Source: a virus
Direction: 5' to 3' (one strand)
DNA length: 30,690 nucleotides
IMG/VR virus record: IMGVR_UViG_3300027985_001100
Coordinates: 1-30,690 of that record
Part shown: in pieces, positions 29,067 to 30,690 of the stretch
Layout of the letters: each line of letters begins with the position of its first letter
Position numbering within the stretch: the stretch's first letter is position 1
Notes under the pieces: model-generated
Seen by the model: only the letters and a program-made list of their open reading frames with translations
Told to the model about the DNA's origin: nothing
Databases searched by the model: none
Position numbers and translations under genes: made by a program

Positions 29067-29666
29067 ATGTTCAAGTCTCGCTTCAGTTTCGTGCTCGCCA
29101 TCGTCGCCTGCCTCGCACTGCCCGCCACTGGACTGGCCGTGCCCGCCGGCGCTCAGCTCACCGCGCTCGACGAGGCCGCCGGCGCCGTCGCGGTGCCGCA
29201 CGCTGGCGTCGCTCCGGCCGCCGCCGCCCCCCAGGTCGTCTACCTGGTGCAGCCCGCCCAGGCCGCTGCGGCGCCCGCCGAGTCGACCTCCGCGCTCGCG
29301 GGGCTCGCCGGTGCCCTCGGGAGTGTCGGCGGCTGGGCCGCAATTGTCGGTGCCCTCGCTCTCGTCATCTTCTCGATCTGGAAGGGAGGCAAGGCCGACG
29401 CGGCCAAGATGGCGGTGATCCGCGCGGCCGAGTCGTCCTGGTACATCGCCGAGGCGATCGGCGGGGACGGAGCGCAGAAGTACCAGCTCGCCTGCGCGAA
29501 GTTCCTCCAGATGCTGGGGGTGCAGGACCTCTCTGCCGATGCGAAGGCACTCGCGCTGCGCGACCAGACCTTCGAGACCATGAGCTCGGCGGACAAGGTC
29601 GCCCGGCAGCGCACCCCCGTCGCCGCGGCGGACGCCCGCCCTCAGATGCCCCTCGCCGCGAGCTGA
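29067..29666 (+). CDS. Holin-like membrane protein with signal peptide
   Basis: A 199-residue protein. A Sec-type signal peptide (MFKSRFSFVLAIVACLALPATGLAVPAGA) is followed by an Ala/Pro-rich linker, one membrane segment (about 87-105, VGGWAAIVGALALVIFSIW) and a charged helical part AAKMAVIRAAESSWYIAEAIGGDGAQKYQLACAKFLQMLGVQDLS resembling the cytoplasmic region of LL-H-type holins. A holin-like role is plausible, though the exported N-terminus is odd. AAGGAG lies 9 nt before the ATG. Its TGA is shared with a CTG of the next reading frame. Confidence 0.65.
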   Translation: MFKSRFSFVLAIVACLALPATGLAVPAGAQLTALDEAAGAVAVPHAGVAPAAAAPQVVYLVQPAQAAAAPAESTSALAGLAGALGSVGGWAAIVGALALVIFSIWKGGKADAAKMAVIRAAESSWYIAEAIGGDGAQKYQLACAKFLQMLGVQDLSADAKALALRDQTFETMSSADKVARQRTPVAAADARPQMPLAAS

Positions 29667-29866
29667 GCGAGGGGCTCGACCGTGTCCTCACGACGCCGGT
29701 CGGCCGCGGCTACCTCGACGCAATGCTCGGGGCCTCGACGCTGTCGGGGCCCCTGGCTCGCCTCGAGGCCGGCTGGCACCCGCGCTCCAACTTCGGACTG
29801 TTCGGGTTCGCCGAATGGCGACCCACCGAGTCGAGCGCGGGCGTCGGCGCGCGGCTGACGTTCTGA
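29663..29866 (+). CDS. Small protein probably starting at CTG, coupled to the holin-like gene
   Basis: The frame is convincingly coding: SEGLDRVLTTPVGRGYLDAMLGASTLSG, then LEAGWHPRSNFGLFGFAEWRPTESSAGVGARLTF, a pattern like small phage proteins with a beta-rich, aromatic C-terminus ending in F. No ATG, GTG or TTG is available at the expected start. The CTG at 29663 overlaps the upstream TGA (CTGA, same geometry as the ATGA pairs elsewhere), giving 67 residues. The first ATG, at 29723, would leave 47 and remove the conserved LDRVL part. Its function is unknown; adjacency suggests a lysis or structural accessory. Confidence 0.65.
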   Translation: MSEGLDRVLTTPVGRGYLDAMLGASTLSGPLARLEAGWHPRSNFGLFGFAEWRPTESSAGVGARLTF

Positions 29867-29870
29867 ACCC

Positions 29871-29891
29871 GGGCGGCCCGCGCGGCCGCCC
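29871..29891 (+). terminator. GC hairpin after the CTG-start gene
   Basis: GGGCGGC (29871-29877) pairs with GCCGCCC (29885-29891) around a 7-nt loop, 4 nt after the stop codon at 29866. No U run follows, so termination is uncertain. The next gene begins 22 nt downstream with AGGAG. Confidence 0.4.
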
Positions 29892-29913
29892 AATCACCAC
29901 CAGGAGCACCACC

Positions 29914-30309
29914 ATGAAGAAGCCCTTCGTCTTCCCGCTCGCCGTCATCGCGCTGCTCTTCGCGGCGCCCGCCCACGCGCTCGGTCCCGACGCCGACGGC
30001 CGCACTCCGGTCACCGTGAGCGCGATGCCCGGGGACTGCGTCGGCGCGAACCTCACGACCACCTCGAGCAGCGTCACACTGCAGACCGGCGTGACCTACC
30101 GCGTGATCGCGCTGACTGACCTCTGGCTCAGGCTCGGGGCCACTGCAACGGCCGACGCTCCGAGCGAGTTCTACTCCGCGCGCACCGCGAGGATCTACAC
30201 GTTCGCCGGCAGCGGGGCGGCGCCCGTCGTCCACGGCATCCTGCCTGCCGGCGCGATAGTCCTCGCCGGAGCCGAGGTCCTCTTCTGTCCGATGAGGAAG
30301 GTGCAGTGA
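29914..30309 (+). CDS. Small exported beta protein, unknown
   Basis: A 131-residue protein with a clear Sec signal peptide (MKKPFVFPLAVIALLFAAPAHA, cleavage after Ala22). The mature part is beta-rich (SSVTLQTGVTYRVIALTDLWLRLGATATADAPSEFYSARTARIY) with a GDC and an LFCP cysteine, which might form a disulfide. The WLRLG-ATA pattern is similar to small phage decoration-type proteins, but here with an export signal. It has CAGGAGC before the ATG, and its TGA overlaps the next ATG. No function assigned. Confidence 0.7.
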   Translation: MKKPFVFPLAVIALLFAAPAHALGPDADGRTPVTVSAMPGDCVGANLTTTSSSVTLQTGVTYRVIALTDLWLRLGATATADAPSEFYSARTARIYTFAGSGAAPVVHGILPAGAIVLAGAEVLFCPMRKVQ

Positions 30310-30690
30310 TGCGGCTGCTCGATCGATTGCGCAGGCTGCTCGGCGTGCGCGCGCTGGCCGGGTGCGTGGCTGCGGCCGCGCTGCTCGTCGCGGCGCCCGT
30401 GCGCGCGCAGCTCGTCGAGGCGGCGGAGGGCGAGCACTCGGCGGTCGCCGCGCGCTACCAGTTCGGCTCGACGGGCGGGGACTGGGCGGTTCCGGCCGAC
30501 GCGCCACAGCCGCTCGTCGACTGTCGCGGCGACTTCCGCGACGGCTCGTGCGGCGCGACGCAGTTCACCGCGTCCGGCTCTCCCGGCACCGCCCCGACCT
30601 ATTGGCGGCACGACGGCGGGGCGACTGGAGTGGGCGTCGCATTCGACGGGGTGGACGACTATCTCGACGCTGGCGATGCTGGAGACCAGG
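30309..30690 (+). CDS. Exported LamG-like protein, cut by the window edge
   Basis: An open frame of 127 codons continues off the end with no stop. The signal peptide is unusually long and Arg-rich at first (MRLLDRLRRLLGVRALAG), then hydrophobic (AAAALLVAAPVRA, then Q), with cleavage expected after Ala33. After a short acidic start and a CRGDFRDGSC pair comes GVAFDGVDDYLDAGD, the phrase that opens many LamG/concanavalin-like domains. It may be a fibre, spike or exported carbohydrate-binding protein; the -3/-1 site PVRAQL is the same as in the fibre at 21454. Function is undetermined because the gene is partial. Confidence 0.7.
   Translation, partial: MRLLDRLRRLLGVRALAGCVAAAALLVAAPVRAQLVEAAEGEHSAVAARYQFGSTGGDWAVPADAPQPLVDCRGDFRDGSCGATQFTASGSPGTAPTYWRHDGGATGVGVAFDGVDDYLDAGDAGDQ

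Noticed and set aside
27974-29866. A 630-codon plus-strand frame spanning the endolysin and holin-like genes
   Set aside because: Most of it overlaps genes with clear signatures in other frames. Only the last 67 codons (from 29663) look like protein.
1-30690. tRNA genes
   Set aside because: No cloverleaf with an appropriate T-loop GTTCGA context outside recognised coding frames was found by eye.

Overview
The window is a GC-rich, densely packed temperate phage genome (prophage or phage contig) of a contractile-tailed, Mu-like virion type. The genes run mostly left to right, usually with 1-8 nt stop/start overlaps. No rRNA or tRNA gene, integrase, DDE transposase or CRISPR array is visible. 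A minus-strand collagen-like lipoprotein inside the late region (26658-27182) resembles lipoproteins common in Myxococcota. With the high GC content, this makes a myxobacterial or other 'deltaproteobacterial' host the best guess, but that is an inference from one gene and base composition.

Layout. (1) 1-2073, lysogeny control: small minus-strand genes at the left edge, then an ImmA/IrrE-like protein (809-1453) and an XRE-type repressor (1410-1934), both on the minus strand. Two 15-nt dyads, TACCA-N5-TGGTA (752-766 and 2046-2060), lie in putative promoters on either side of the repressor genes and are the obvious operator candidates. (2) 2074-6211, early rightward genes in one tightly overlapping run: a small HTH protein, several small Cys-rich proteins, a replication-initiator-like protein carrying an internal iteron-like array, a RusA-like resolvase, a coiled-coil protein and an unknown basic protein. 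(3) 6212-6339, a non-coding control region with direct repeats and nested palindromes. (4) 6340-14353, packaging and head: small and large terminase, two small proteins, DUF935 (Mu gp29-like) portal, ClpP-type prohead protease with a nested in-frame scaffold, decoration protein, Mu gpT-like capsid, HI1506-like protein, DUF1320 adaptor and virion morphogenesis protein. (5) 14358-26661, tail: terminator-like protein, sheath, tube, tail chaperone with a textbook -1 frameshift site, tape measure, baseplate hub/spike, fibre genes inserted inside the baseplate cluster, gp25-like wedge, baseplate J, gpI-like protein and a second fibre. (6) 26658-27182, the antisense lipoprotein moron. (7) 27245-30690, lysis and exported proteins: a membrane HExxH protein, a one-TM coiled-coil protein, a glucosaminidase endolysin, a holin-like protein, a small protein that seems to start at CTG, and two signal-peptide proteins. 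The last has an apparent LamG-like start and runs off the window.

How it works together: the repressor and ImmA-like protein would set lysogeny through the paired dyads. De-repression would start the early operon, whose initiator and resolvase point to theta-type replication and not to Mu-type transposition. The late region makes a myovirus particle, and the right end lyses the host. The main oddities are signal peptides on a fibre and several late proteins, a tail domain reused in two or three proteins, and the host-like lipoprotein. No stretch longer than about 230 nt lacks a gene.
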